DNA of 52,588 bases. Source: Catenulispora rubra. GTDB taxonomy: Bacteria > Actinomycetota > Actinomycetes > Streptomycetales > Catenulisporaceae. Made by a program: the position numbers and the translations under genes. The stretch lies in the NCBI RefSeq assembly GCF_015356825.1, contig NZ_JAACYW010000052.1:1-52588 (forward strand), in the 5' to 3' direction. The number at the start of each line of letters is the position of its first letter. Within the stretch, counting starts at the first letter, position 1. The notes under the pieces were generated by a model. The model was given only the letters and a program-made list of their open reading frames with translations, searched no databases and was not told where the DNA came from. Below are positions 25,346 to 34,477 of this stretch, one piece after another.

Positions 25346-26134
25346 GTGACGATCACCCCGGCCACTCACCCGTACGGCCCCCATCCGTCCCAGATAGCCG
25401 ACCTGTTCGTCCCCGATGGCGCCGGCCCCTTCCCGGTCGTGGTCCTGATCCACGGCGGCTTCTGGCGGACCCCCTTCGACCGCGAACTGATGGAGCCGCT
25501 CGCCGAGGATCTGGCCGAGCGCGGGTTCGCCGCCTGGAACGTCGACTACCGCCGGGTCGGCGACGGTGGCGGCGGCGGGGCCTGGCGCGTGACCCTGGAC
25601 GATGTCGCCGCCTCACTGGACCAGCTGGGTGCGCTCTCGGCGCAGTTCCCGCTGGACACCGACCGGACCGCGCTCGTCGGCCACTCGGCCGGCGGGCACC
25701 TGGCGCTGTGGCTCTCCTCGGAGTTCCAGGTCGCGGCCGCGGTCGCGCAGGCCGGTGTGTCCAACCTGTACGACGCCGCGAACGAGCGCCTGGGTGTCGG
25801 CTCCCCGCGCGAAGGACTCGGCGTGCTGGACGTCCCGGCGACCGTGGAGTTCCTGGGCGGCACCCCGGACGAGGTGCCGGACCGCTACGCGGCCACCTCC
25901 CCCTCGGCGCTGCTGCCGCTGGAGACCCCGATCCTGCTGGTGCACGGCGACGAGGACGACCGGGTTCCGCTCTCCCAGTCCCGGAACTTCGCCGAGGCCG
26001 CCCGGGAGGCCGGGGACGAGGTCGAGGTCGCCGAGTTCGCTCGGATGGGGCACTTCGAACTGCTCGACCCGAAGCACGAGAGCTGGGGCCGGACCCTGGA
26101 GTTCCTGGAGCGGGTGCTGGGCCGGGGGGAATAA
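25346..26134 (+). CDS. Alpha/beta hydrolase
   Basis: 262 aa. The fold is shown by LIHGGFWRTPF (oxyanion-hole HGGFW, residues about 33-43), the nucleophile elbow GHSAGGHLAL (Ser near residue 114), the acid LVHGDEDDRVP (about 200) and the His in RMGHFELLDP (about 238). The HGGFW form resembles the carboxylesterase / kynurenine-formamidase-like branch, but the substrate is not predictable. The GTG at 25346 is chosen because TAAGGT at 25334 is spaced for a leaderless start and the upstream frame runs through the palindromic element. Confidence 0.85.
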   Translation: MTITPATHPYGPHPSQIADLFVPDGAGPFPVVVLIHGGFWRTPFDRELMEPLAEDLAERGFAAWNVDYRRVGDGGGGGAWRVTLDDVAASLDQLGALSAQFPLDTDRTALVGHSAGGHLALWLSSEFQVAAAVAQAGVSNLYDAANERLGVGSPREGLGVLDVPATVEFLGGTPDEVPDRYAATSPSALLPLETPILLVHGDEDDRVPLSQSRNFAEAAREAGDEVEVAEFARMGHFELLDPKHESWGRTLEFLERVLGRGE

Positions 26135-26226
26135 GCACCCCCGGCTGGCGGTTATGATGGTTCGTCGGTCCCGGTTCACCCCAATCCCATGGAGACCCGG
26201 CGGCCCATCGACCTCTAGGAGCCGAA

Positions 26227-26445
26227 ATGAAGCCTGACATTCACCCGAGCTATCAGGTCACGACCGTGACCTGCGGCTGTGGCGCGACGTTCCAGACGCG
26301 CAGCACGGCCCCGAACGGCGTGATCCACGCCGAAGTGTGCTCGCAGTGCCACCCGTTCTACACCGGTAAGCAGAAGATCCTCGACACCGGCGGCCGCGTG
26401 GCGCGCTTCGAGGCTCGTTTCGGCAAGAAGGACGCCAGCAAGTAG
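26227..26445 (+). CDS. rpmE: 50S ribosomal protein L31
   Basis: 72 aa. It starts [19 protein letters not shown] and carries the zinc ligands of the C-positive type: CGC at residues 16-18 and CSQC at about 37-40, so it needs zinc, unlike the zinc-independent paralogue. The C-terminus [12 protein letters not shown] is typical. GGAG precedes the ATG. A strong terminator follows, separating it from prfA in at least part of the transcripts. Confidence 0.98.
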   Translation: MKPDIHPSYQVTTVTCGCGATFQTRSTAPNGVIHAEVCSQCHPFYTGKQKILDTGGRVARFEARFGKKDASK

Positions 26446-26451
26446 CGCGTG

Positions 26452-26515
26452 CGGCGGCGCCGGTGCCGTGGACCCCTCGGGAGGTCCCGGTCCGGCGCCG
26501 CCGTCGTTGTTTTTG
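26452..26515 (+). terminator. Terminator after rpmE
   Basis: A 12-bp perfect stem, CGGCGGCGCCGG (26452-26463) with its complement at 26492-26503, encloses a smaller hairpin GGACC/GGTCC. TCGTTGTTTTTGTG follows, giving a U-rich tail. Confidence 0.85.
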
Positions 26516-26547
26516 TGTGGGCGGTTCGCTTCTAGTGAGGACGTGAC

Positions 26548-27618
<1,071 letters not shown>

Positions 27619-27633
27619 GGCGGCGGGAGACCG

Positions 27634-28530
27634 GTGAGCGATTCCACTCCGGTGACACAGGATGCGGTTGGCGGCGGGAGCGGCGGGAGCGGCGGGACCG
27701 GTGCGGTAGGCGGCGCGGCCGCCGAGGCCAAGGGCTCGTCGTTGCTGCGCGCCGAGATCGCGCAGGCGTCCCTGCGGCTGGCCGAGGCCGGCGTCGGGTC
27801 GCCCCGGCACGACGCCGAGGAGCTGGCGGCGTGGGTGCACGGCGTGCGGCGGACCGAGCTGCACCGCGTGCCCGACCACGACTTCGACGCGCGGTACTGG
27901 GAGGTCATCGCCCGCCGTGCGAATCGCGAACCGCTGCAGCACATCACCGGCGCCGCGTACTTCCGCTACCTGGAACTCGCGGTCGGCCCGGGCGTCTTCG
28001 TCCCGCGGCCGGAGACCGAGGTGATGGTCGGCTGGGCCATCGACAAGCTGCGGGCGCTGGACGTCGCCGAGCCGCTGATCGTCGACCTGTGCACGGGATC
28101 CGGGGCCATCGCGCTGTCGATAGCGCAGGAGGTGCCGCGTGCCCGCGTGCACGCCGTGGAGCTGTCCGACGACGCTTATACGTGGGCCGCGCGCAACATC
28201 ACGGCGTCGGAGGCCGGGGAGCGCGTGACGCTGCACCTGGCGGACGCGGTGACGGCGCTGCCGGAGCTGGACGGCCGGGTGGACGTGGTGGTGTCGAATC
28301 CGCCGTACATTCCGCTGACCGAGTGGGAGTACGTCGCGCCCGAAGCGCGGGACCACGATCCGGAGCTTGCGCTGTTCTCCGGGCCCGACGGCCTGGACCT
28401 GATCCGCGGCTTGGAGCGCACGGCTCAGCGGCTGCTGAAGCCCGGTGGCTGGGCCGCTTTCGAGCACTCCGACAAGCAGGGCGGCGAACGTCGCGTGCTC
28501 CGGCCGGAAGCCCACCAGCACGGCCGGTGA
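27634..28530 (+). CDS. prmC: Release-factor glutamine methyltransferase, C-terminally truncated and fused to foreign residues
   Basis: 298 codons from GTG 27634. It has the N-terminal helical domain, the SAM-binding VDLCTGSGAIALSIA (residues about 150-164) and the catalytic NPPY (about 227-230) of PrmC, which methylates the Gln of the RF1/RF2 GGQ motif. An unusual Gly-rich stretch follows the start. After WAAFEHSDKQGG (residue about 284, base 28485) the expected last 30-40 residues are replaced by ERRVLRPEAHQHGR, which is the antisense of an ABC ATPase gene. The lost part contains the final core strands, so activity is doubtful. Either a real deletion/rearrangement or an assembly join. Confidence 0.85.
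   Translation: MSDSTPVTQDAVGGGSGGSGGTGAVGGAAAEAKGSSLLRAEIAQASLRLAEAGVGSPRHDAEELAAWVHGVRRTELHRVPDHDFDARYWEVIARRANREPLQHITGAAYFRYLELAVGPGVFVPRPETEVMVGWAIDKLRALDVAEPLIVDLCTGSGAIALSIAQEVPRARVHAVELSDDAYTWAARNITASEAGERVTLHLADAVTALPELDGRVDVVVSNPPYIPLTEWEYVAPEARDHDPELALFSGPDGLDLIRGLERTAQRLLKPGGWAAFEHSDKQGGERRVLRPEAHQHGR
28480..28486. other. Junction point: two convergent genes truncated together
   Basis: The prmC-like reading is normal up to 28479-28485 and the opposite-strand ABC ATPase reading is normal down to about 28483. The bases GGCGGC at the join could belong to either side, so a short microhomology is possible. Confidence 0.75.
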
Positions 28531-29346
28531 CGTCAGTGGCTGCGCCACCTCCACGGGCACCTCGTACACGTCCGACTCGCCGATCAGCGCCCACCCGTGC
28601 TTGTACGTCCCCGGCACCAAGTTCATCGCCGGCGATCCCACGAACCCCGCCACAAACTCGTTCACCGGGTGGTCGTACAGCCTGCGCGGCGTGTCGATCT
28701 GCTGCAACGTGCCCCGGTTCATGATGGCGATGCGGTCGCCCATCGCCATGGCCTCGACCTGGTCGTGGGTCACGTACAGGGTCGTGATGCCGCTTTTGCG
28801 CTGCATCTGCGCGATGCGGGCGCGCGCCGTGGTGCGCAGCTTGGCGTCGAGGGCGCCGAGGGGTTCGTCCATCAGGAACACGCGTGGTTCGCGCACCATC
28901 GCGCGGCCGATCGCGACGCGCTGCTGCTCGCCGCCGGACAGGGTCTTCGGCAGGCGGTCCAGGCGGTCGCTGAGGTCCAGCTCCGCTGCGATGCGGCGGA
29001 CGCGGCGCGAGACGGCCGAGGGTGGGGCGCCGGCGAGTTCCATGCGGAAGCCGAGGTTGCGGGCGACCGACATGTGCGGGAAGAGCGCGTAGCTCTGGAA
29101 CACCATCGCCAGATCGCGTTCGCCCGGCGGGATCCCTTCCAGATCCTCGCCGTCGACCATGACCTGGCCACTCTGGATGTCCTCCAGCCCGGCGAGCATG
29201 CGCAGGGCCGTGGTCTTGCCGCAGCCGGACGGTCCCAGCAGCACCAGGAACTCGCCGTCCGCCACCGAAAGCGTCAGATTGTCAACTGCTTTGCGTTTCC
29301 CCTCCGGGTACGTGCAACTCGCCTGAATGAAATCGACTGTCGCCAC
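28483..29346 (-). pseudogene. ABC sugar-importer ATPase (MsmK/UgpC type), 3' truncated
   Basis: About 288 codons of an ATPase family that is normally 360-400 aa. GTG 29346 starts MATVDFIQASCTYPEG. Walker A is GPSGCGKTT (residues about 38-46), the signature is LSGGEQQRV (about 137-145), Walker B is VFLMDEPLGALD, and the switch His is in YVTHDQVEA. The C-terminal regulatory OB domain begins (GFRPEHATFA) but breaks off at about 28483; the frame stays open far beyond as antisense of prmC, which is meaningless sequence. No permease or binding protein of this transporter is in the window. Probably non-functional, or a fragment joined by assembly. Confidence 0.8.
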
Positions 29347-29544
29347 ACCGTCTCACCGCACTTCAGCCCAAGTGACCGGCCGCGTTCAGCCCTGCCGCGC
29401 CGGTGTTGAACGCGGACGTTACGCCGAGCTGAACGGCGTCGCAATACCCTTCCTCTTTTACGGTTGGACCGGGCGCCGGACATGACGCCAAGTGCGGCAT
29501 ATGACCGGCGCAAATTGTTGAATTCTCATCTCCGGCTGTTGGAA

Positions 29545-29582
29545 ACAAGCCTGAAAACGATCAATCAACCTACGGCTTGTTC
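29545..29582 (-). terminator. Hairpin at the end of the lipid-transfer operon
   Basis: AACAAGCC (29545-29552) pairs perfectly with GGCTTGTT (29575-29582), enclosing the stop codon of the last gene. In the minus direction it is followed by TCC with few U, so efficiency is uncertain. The rest of 29347-29569 holds ACGCCG-N7-CGGCGT near 29432, a possible operator for the ABC ATPase gene. Confidence 0.5.
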
Positions 29583-30751
29583 GCCCCCACCGCCCACATC
29601 GCGAAGAATTGAGACCCGCCGCCATAAGCGTGCCCCAAAGCCAACCGCGAGCCGTCCGCGGCAGCAGCCACCTGATGCTCCCCGGCCTGGCCACGCACCT
29701 GCTGCGCGGCTTCGGCGAACCGGATCATTCCCGAAGCCCCGATCGGATTCGACGAAAGCACGCCCCCGGACGGGTTCCAAGGGATGTCCCCGTCGAACGC
29801 GGTCGCGCCGGCCTCGGTCAGCTTCCAGCCCGCGCCCTTCTCGGCGAACCCCAGGTTCTCCAGCCACATCGGCTCGTACCAAGAGAACGGCACATACACC
29901 TCGGCCGCCGCGAACTGCCGCCGCGGCTCGGTGACACCGGCCTGTCGGTACACGTCGGCGGCGCAGTCCCGCCCGGCCCGCGGGTCCACGCTGTCCCGCC
30001 CGGCCATCCCCATCGGCTCCGACCGCATCGCCGCACCGTGCACCCAAGCCGGATGGCGCCCCGTCGCCGCCACCGCGGCCGAGGCGGCCCGCTCCGAGCC
30101 CAGCACCATCGCCACCGCCCCGTCGGAGGAAGGACAGGTCTCCAGATAGCGAATCGGATCCCACAACATCATCGATTCCTCGACCATCGCGAGGTCGATG
30201 TTCGGGATCTTCAAATGCGCGTAGGGATTCCGCAAGGCATTGATTCTGTCCTTGACCGCGACCATCATCCCGATATTGCCGGGAGCACCGGACTGCCGTA
30301 TATAGGCCCGGATATACGGCGCGAAATACCCGCCGGCCCCGACCACCAGCGAGGCGGAGAACGGCGAGTGCGTGGACAGCGCCCACGTCGCGTTCGACTC
30401 CGACTGCTTCTCGAACGCCACCACCAGCACCCGCTCGTGCACCCCGGCCTGCACCTGCGAGGTCCCGACCAGCGCCGTCGACCCGCCGACCGAGCCGGCG
30501 GTGTGCACGCGCATCATCGGCTTCCCGGCGGCCCCGAGCGCGTCGGCCAGGTACAGCTCGGGCGTGGCGACGCCCTCGAACATGTCCGGGGCCTTCCCGA
30601 GCACGACCGAGTCGATGTCGGCGAACGTCAGCCCGGCGTCCTCCAGAGCCCGCAAAGCCGCCTCCCGCACCAGCCCGGCCAGCGAGACGTCGGCACGCTT
30701 GGTCCGGTACGCGGTCTGACCGACGCCGATCACGGCGCAACGGTTGCCCAT
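29570..30751 (-). CDS. Lipid-transfer protein / thiolase-like (Ltp3-like)
   Basis: 393 aa thiolase fold. It opens CAVIGVGQTAY, carries GSVGGSTALVG (residues about 85-95) where catalytic thiolases have the nucleophilic Cys (here none), and ends GHAYGGGSQFFAMWAVG. Family members without the Cys, such as Ltp2 in steroid side-chain degradation, act as retro-aldolases together with a DUF35/OB-fold partner. That partner is encoded two genes upstream. The order OB-fold, short thiolase, long thiolase and the sizes resemble my recollection of Rv3521-Rv3523 of M. tuberculosis. ATG 30751 lies 2 bp after the stop of the preceding gene, so it is the last gene of one operon. Confidence 0.88.
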   Translation of the reverse strand: MGNRCAVIGVGQTAYRTKRADVSLAGLVREAALRALEDAGLTFADIDSVVLGKAPDMFEGVATPELYLADALGAAGKPMMRVHTAGSVGGSTALVGTSQVQAGVHERVLVVAFEKQSESNATWALSTHSPFSASLVVGAGGYFAPYIRAYIRQSGAPGNIGMMVAVKDRINALRNPYAHLKIPNIDLAMVEESMMLWDPIRYLETCPSSDGAVAMVLGSERAASAAVAATGRHPAWVHGAAMRSEPMGMAGRDSVDPRAGRDCAADVYRQAGVTEPRRQFAAAEVYVPFSWYEPMWLENLGFAEKGAGWKLTEAGATAFDGDIPWNPSGGVLSSNPIGASGMIRFAEAAQQVRGQAGEHQVAAAADGSRLALGHAYGGGSQFFAMWAVGANKP

Positions 30752-30753
30752 GG

Positions 30754-31695
30754 TCAGTCCTGCCCTTCGGAATCGAGCACACACACCAAGTTGTGCTGGA
30801 GGCACGGACCCGCCGTGGCGTGCGCGACGGTCCGGCCGGCGCTGCCGTCGTGGATCCGAGCGGCAGCCTCGCCGATCCGGATCAGCCCGGTCGCCATGAT
30901 CGGATCGGCCTTCCGCGGCCCGCCGGAGGCGTTCACCACGGTCTTCTCATCAAGGCCCAACTCGCGCCGCAGCAGGACCTCCTCGTGGTCGAACCGCGTG
31001 TGCAGCTCGGCGAAATCGACACGACCGGACCCGACCCCGGCCCGCTCGGCCGCCTGCCGAGCCGAAACGCTCCGCGTCAGATCCCGCGCCCCGACGCTGT
31101 GCGGCTCGATCCGATGGTCGATCCCGGTGATCCACGCCGGCCGCGCACGCACCCGCCGCGCCACCTCCCCGGCCGCCAGGATCACCGCGGCCGCGCCGTC
31201 GGTGGCCGGCGGCGGCGTCGGATCCGGATCGACGTCGAACCCGGCGTCCTTCAGAGCCCGCGCCTGCAGCCCGGCCATCGCCACATGCCCCGGCACCAGC
31301 GGCGCCAGGTAGTAGGGGTCGTATCCCAGAGAACTGATCCCGACCTGGTCCCCGACCGTGCCCTTCCCGAACCCGTACACCAGCGCCGTGTCGATGTCGC
31401 CGTGCTGGATCCGCACCCACGCCTCGTACAGCGCCCACGCCGCGTCCTGCTCCACATGGCTCTCGGCGATCGGCGGCCACGCGCCGATGGTGTCCAGCGC
31501 CGCGACGAACGAGAACGGCGTCCCGACCAGGTAGTCGTTCGACCCCGAGCAGGTGAAGCCGATCTCGGACCGCGTCAGCCCGGTCGCCTCCAACACCTCG
31601 TTCACCAACGGCATGACCAGGTCCGCCTCGGTCCAGCCGAGGTCGGAGAAACTGTGCTCGCTCTGCGCGAAGGCGACGACCGCGACGTCCCTCAT
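30754..31695 (-). CDS. Thiolase-like lipid-transfer protein (Ltp4-like)
   Basis: 313 aa, shorter than a full thiolase (about 390). It begins MRDVAVVAFAQSEH and ends ATAGPCLQHNLVCVL, with ATDGAAAVIL near residue 166 typical of the SCP-x/lipid-transfer branch. The usual active-site Cys region reads SHVEQDAAWALYEAW, with no Cys, so condensation or thiolysis is unlikely; an accessory or aldolase half is more likely. ATG 31695 overlaps the stop of the OB-fold gene by one base (TGATG). A GTG one codon earlier is possible. It may form a heteromer with the downstream 393-aa homologue. Confidence 0.85.
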   Translation of the reverse strand: MRDVAVVAFAQSEHSFSDLGWTEADLVMPLVNEVLEATGLTRSEIGFTCSGSNDYLVGTPFSFVAALDTIGAWPPIAESHVEQDAAWALYEAWVRIQHGDIDTALVYGFGKGTVGDQVGISSLGYDPYYLAPLVPGHVAMAGLQARALKDAGFDVDPDPTPPPATDGAAAVILAAGEVARRVRARPAWITGIDHRIEPHSVGARDLTRSVSARQAAERAGVGSGRVDFAELHTRFDHEEVLLRRELGLDEKTVVNASGGPRKADPIMATGLIRIGEAAARIHDGSAGRTVAHATAGPCLQHNLVCVLDSEGQD

Positions 31696-32723
31696 CACAC
31701 GTACTCCTCGAAGCGCTCGTAGGGGACGTCGGGTTCACCGGTCGGCGCGAACCACTTCAGGTTCTTCACCGACCGCGTCCGCTGGCCTGGCGGCACCCAC
31801 ACCGCCCGCACCCGCATCCCGATCCGCACGTCCTGCCACGGCACGTCGGATACCAGCACGAGCATCGCGATGTCGGCGCCGTCCAGCAGCACATAACCGC
31901 TGATGAACGGCACCTCCGGGGCGCCGGCCGCCGGGACGTTGTTGACCGCGAAGGTGGTCAGCACGCCGGTGTCCGGAAGATCGACCCACTCGGTCGCGGG
32001 CAGCCCGTCCGCCGGGCACGCGCCGCGCGGCGGGACGTAGACCTTCCCGCACGTCGGGCAGCGCGTGCCGCGGATCTGCCCCACGGCCATGCCGTCGATG
32101 AAGTGGTTCCACACGGTCCCAGGACGCAGCCGGTACTCCAGCCGGTGCGGCAGCGTGACCAGAGAGACGGGTTCGAGCTCCGCCTCGCCGGCCAGGACCG
32201 GCACCTCGGCCGGCCCCTCCCCCGGCACGAAGGACGCGATGTCCTTGACCGAGCCGGTGCGCTCGGCCCGCCACGTCGCGTGCACCCGCATCCCGGTCGC
32301 CATCACGGCCTTCGAGCCGCTGTCCACGACGTGCAGCAGCGCGGTGTCCGCGCCGTCCGGCCGGATCAGCGCCCACGCGAAGGGCCGGTCCAGCGGATGG
32401 TCCCCGCGCGGCTCGTCGACCCAGGTCCAGCTGGTCACGGTCCCGGCCGGGCCGACCTCGACCCAGTCCTCGTCCGCGGCGCCGAGCGCGGCCGCGGTCA
32501 CCGGGTCGTATTCGGTCGGCGGGATCAGGACCTTGCCGTCGGGCGTCCGCACGCCGTGGATCCGGCCGGACCGCAGGCCGGTCAGGAAGCGTCCGATCAC
32601 CGGGCCGGTGGAGCGGGTGTAGCCGCCGGGGAACTCCAGGACGTGCGGTACCCGCTCATCAGAAGTCTGGGAAGCCTGAGAAACCGAGGAGGCCGAGGAT
32701 GTCTGGGAACCCTGAGTCGTCAT
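31695..32723 (-). CDS. OB-fold (DUF35) protein with two tandem acyl-CoA-associated domains
   Basis: 342 aa. The second half has the DUF35 rubredoxin-like zinc finger RCPTCGKVYVPPRGACP (residues about 227-243; CxxC...C) followed by an OB fold (VLTTFAVNN..., IGMRVRAVW). The first half repeats the OB-fold pattern (TVTSWTWVDEPRGDHP, ATGMRVHATW) but lacks the Cys finger. DUF35 proteins bind thiolase-like lipid-transfer partners and help bind acyl-CoA. ATG 32723 is chosen since homology starts after a Ser/Gln-rich linker (residues 2-25). The gene sits 14 bp after fadD and overlaps the next gene by one base. Confidence 0.88.
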   Translation of the reverse strand: MTTQGSQTSSASSVSQASQTSDERVPHVLEFPGGYTRSTGPVIGRFLTGLRSGRIHGVRTPDGKVLIPPTEYDPVTAAALGAADEDWVEVGPAGTVTSWTWVDEPRGDHPLDRPFAWALIRPDGADTALLHVVDSGSKAVMATGMRVHATWRAERTGSVKDIASFVPGEGPAEVPVLAGEAELEPVSLVTLPHRLEYRLRPGTVWNHFIDGMAVGQIRGTRCPTCGKVYVPPRGACPADGLPATEWVDLPDTGVLTTFAVNNVPAAGAPEVPFISGYVLLDGADIAMLVLVSDVPWQDVRIGMRVRAVWVPPGQRTRSVKNLKWFAPTGEPDVPYERFEEYV

Positions 32724-32737
32724 CGTGACCCCGCGCC

Positions 32738-34306
32738 TCAGATCGCGCTCTGGTGACCGGCCCAGTACGGGTCGCGCAACCGCCGTTTGAACAGCTTCCC
32801 GTTGGGCTCGCGCGGCAGCTGATCGATGAAGTCCAGCGTCTTGGGCCACTTCAGGTGCGCCAACCGGCCGTCCAGGGAGGCGATGATCTCCTGGGCCAGC
32901 TCGTCGGAGCCCGAATACTCCTCGTTAAGCTCGACGACGGCCTTGATCTGCTCGCCCCAGTCCTCGTCCGGGATGCCGAACACCGCGACGTCGCCGACCG
33001 CCGGATGGCGCAGCAGCTCGCCCTCGATCTCGGCCGGGTAGATGTTGACGCCGCCGGAGATGATCATGTCGATCTTCCGGTCGCACAGGTAGAGGAAGCC
33101 GTCCTCGTCGAAGTACCCGACGTCGCCGACGGTGAAGAAGCCGTCGCGCCGGTTGGCCTCGGTCTTGGCCTTGTCGCCCTTGTACTCGAAGTCGCCGACG
33201 CCCATCTTCATGTAGACGGTGCCCGGCGTGCCGACCGGCGCCTCCGCGCCGTCGTCGTCCAGCGCCTTGACCTCGCTGATCGGCCAGGCCCTGCCGACCG
33301 TGCCGGGATGCGCGATCCACTCCTCGGGGGTGGCGATGGTGCCGCCGCCCTCGGTCGCTGCGTAGTACTCGTAGATCACCGGGCCCCACCAGTCGAGCAT
33401 CGCGCGCTTGACGTGCTGCGGACACGGCGCGGCGGCGTGGATCGCGACCTTCATCGAGGAGACGTCATAGCGCTGCTTCACCTCGTCCGGCAGGTGCAAC
33501 ATGCGGTGGAACTGCGTCGGGACCATGTGCGTGTGCGTGGCCCCGGTCCGCTGGATCATCTCCAGCGTGCCCTCCGGCGTCCACTTGTCCATCAGCGCCA
33601 GCGTGTGGCCCATCTGCAGCGCGGTGCCGCCGAACTGGGTGACCGCGGTGTGGTAGTTCGGCGAGGTGACCAGGTGCACGCCGCCGCCGAAGGGCTTGAT
33701 GCCGAAGAAGCCGGGCAGGACGGTCCCCAACTCGGCCATCATGTCCGGGTCCTGGCCCGACAGCGCGCGCCGCACGCCCTTGGGCTTGCCGGTGGTGCCG
33801 GAGGTGTAGTGCATCGCGGTGCCGTAGCTGCGGTTCTCGGGCAGGTCGGTGCTGTGCCCGGCGCGGAACCGCACCAGCGGCGTGAAGCCGGGGATGTCGC
33901 CGCCGACGCTGATCAGCGCCTCCTTCGGCAGCCCGTGCCCCTCCTTCTCCAGCTCGGCGACGGCGGCCAGGCCGATGTCGGCGAAGCGCGCGTGGCAGAA
34001 GAACGCCTTGGCCTCGGCGTCGTGGACGATGTAGGCGACCTCGGGGCCGGCCAGGTGGAAGTTGATCGGCGTGTAGTACCAGCCGGCCTGCAGCGCGGCG
34101 GCGTAGATCTCGACCATCTCGACCAGGTTCGGCATCAGCAGCGTGAGACCGTCGCCGTCGGCCAGGCCGAGGGCGCGCAGCGCGTGCACGGTCTGGTTGG
34201 CGCGCGCCAGGACGTCGCCGGCCTTGTGTTCGGCCCCGGCCTCCTCGATGACGGCGGTCCAGTCGGGGTCGGCTTGCGCGATCTTCCAGAAACCCAGCCC
34301 TGCCAT
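32738..34306 (-). CDS. Acyl-CoA synthetase (FadD family)
   Basis: 522 aa AMP-forming ligase. The ATP-binding P-loop is YTSGTTGKPKG (residues about 167-177), the adenylate-binding EYYAATEGGG lies near 315, the hinge region DRKIDMIISGGVNIYP near 410-425, and the catalytic Lys in NGKLFKRRL near 507. The enzyme should activate a fatty acid or steroid side-chain acid as acyl-CoA for the downstream thiolase-like proteins. It is the first gene of a four-gene minus-strand operon. A promoter and a KstR-like palindrome lie upstream. Confidence 0.95.
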   Translation of the reverse strand: MAGLGFWKIAQADPDWTAVIEEAGAEHKAGDVLARANQTVHALRALGLADGDGLTLLMPNLVEMVEIYAAALQAGWYYTPINFHLAGPEVAYIVHDAEAKAFFCHARFADIGLAAVAELEKEGHGLPKEALISVGGDIPGFTPLVRFRAGHSTDLPENRSYGTAMHYTSGTTGKPKGVRRALSGQDPDMMAELGTVLPGFFGIKPFGGGVHLVTSPNYHTAVTQFGGTALQMGHTLALMDKWTPEGTLEMIQRTGATHTHMVPTQFHRMLHLPDEVKQRYDVSSMKVAIHAAAPCPQHVKRAMLDWWGPVIYEYYAATEGGGTIATPEEWIAHPGTVGRAWPISEVKALDDDGAEAPVGTPGTVYMKMGVGDFEYKGDKAKTEANRRDGFFTVGDVGYFDEDGFLYLCDRKIDMIISGGVNIYPAEIEGELLRHPAVGDVAVFGIPDEDWGEQIKAVVELNEEYSGSDELAQEIIASLDGRLAHLKWPKTLDFIDQLPREPNGKLFKRRLRDPYWAGHQSAI

Positions 34307-34349
34307 GCGCGACTCCCGCCTACTCCATCTGATGGATCGTCAGTAGTGG

Positions 34350-34378
34350 AGTACAACACGGCCCCTGAGAGGCTGCAA
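34350..34378 (-). promoter_or_regulatory. Candidate promoter of the fadD operon
   Basis: On the minus strand TTGCAG (complement of 34373-34378) and TGTACT (complement of 34350-34355) are 17 nt apart. The start would be near 34343, about 37 nt before the fadD ATG, with GGCGGGAG as ribosome-binding site. Confidence 0.5.
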
Positions 34379-34394
34379 GGGTTTCGCGGGGCAG

Positions 34395-34414
34395 AACTAG
34401 AACGAGTTCTTGTT
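34395..34414. promoter_or_regulatory. KstR-like operator upstream of fadD
   Basis: AACTAGAACGAGTTCTTGTT is a 20-bp inverted repeat with one mismatched pair. Its core TAGAAC-GA-GTTCTT matches the KstR consensus TnnAACnnGTTnnA at all positions except the last base. It lies upstream of the -35 rather than on it. KstR controls steroid catabolism in mycobacteria; another TetR-family repressor could bind a similar site. Confidence 0.5.
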
Positions 34415-34426
34415 GGTGCGATTGAC

Positions 34427-34474
34427 CTCCGACAACAGCTCCGACAACAGCTCCGACGACAGTTCTGACGACAG
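34427..34474. repeat. Four 12-bp tandem repeats after the APH-like gene
   Basis: Units CTCCGACAACAG, CTCCGACAACAG, CTCCGACGACAG and TTCTGACGACAG are contiguous, ending 3 bp before the stop of the phosphotransferase gene. The last copies are degenerating. The role is unknown; the phosphotransferase frame has already stopped. Confidence 0.8.
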
Positions 34475-34477
34475 CGC

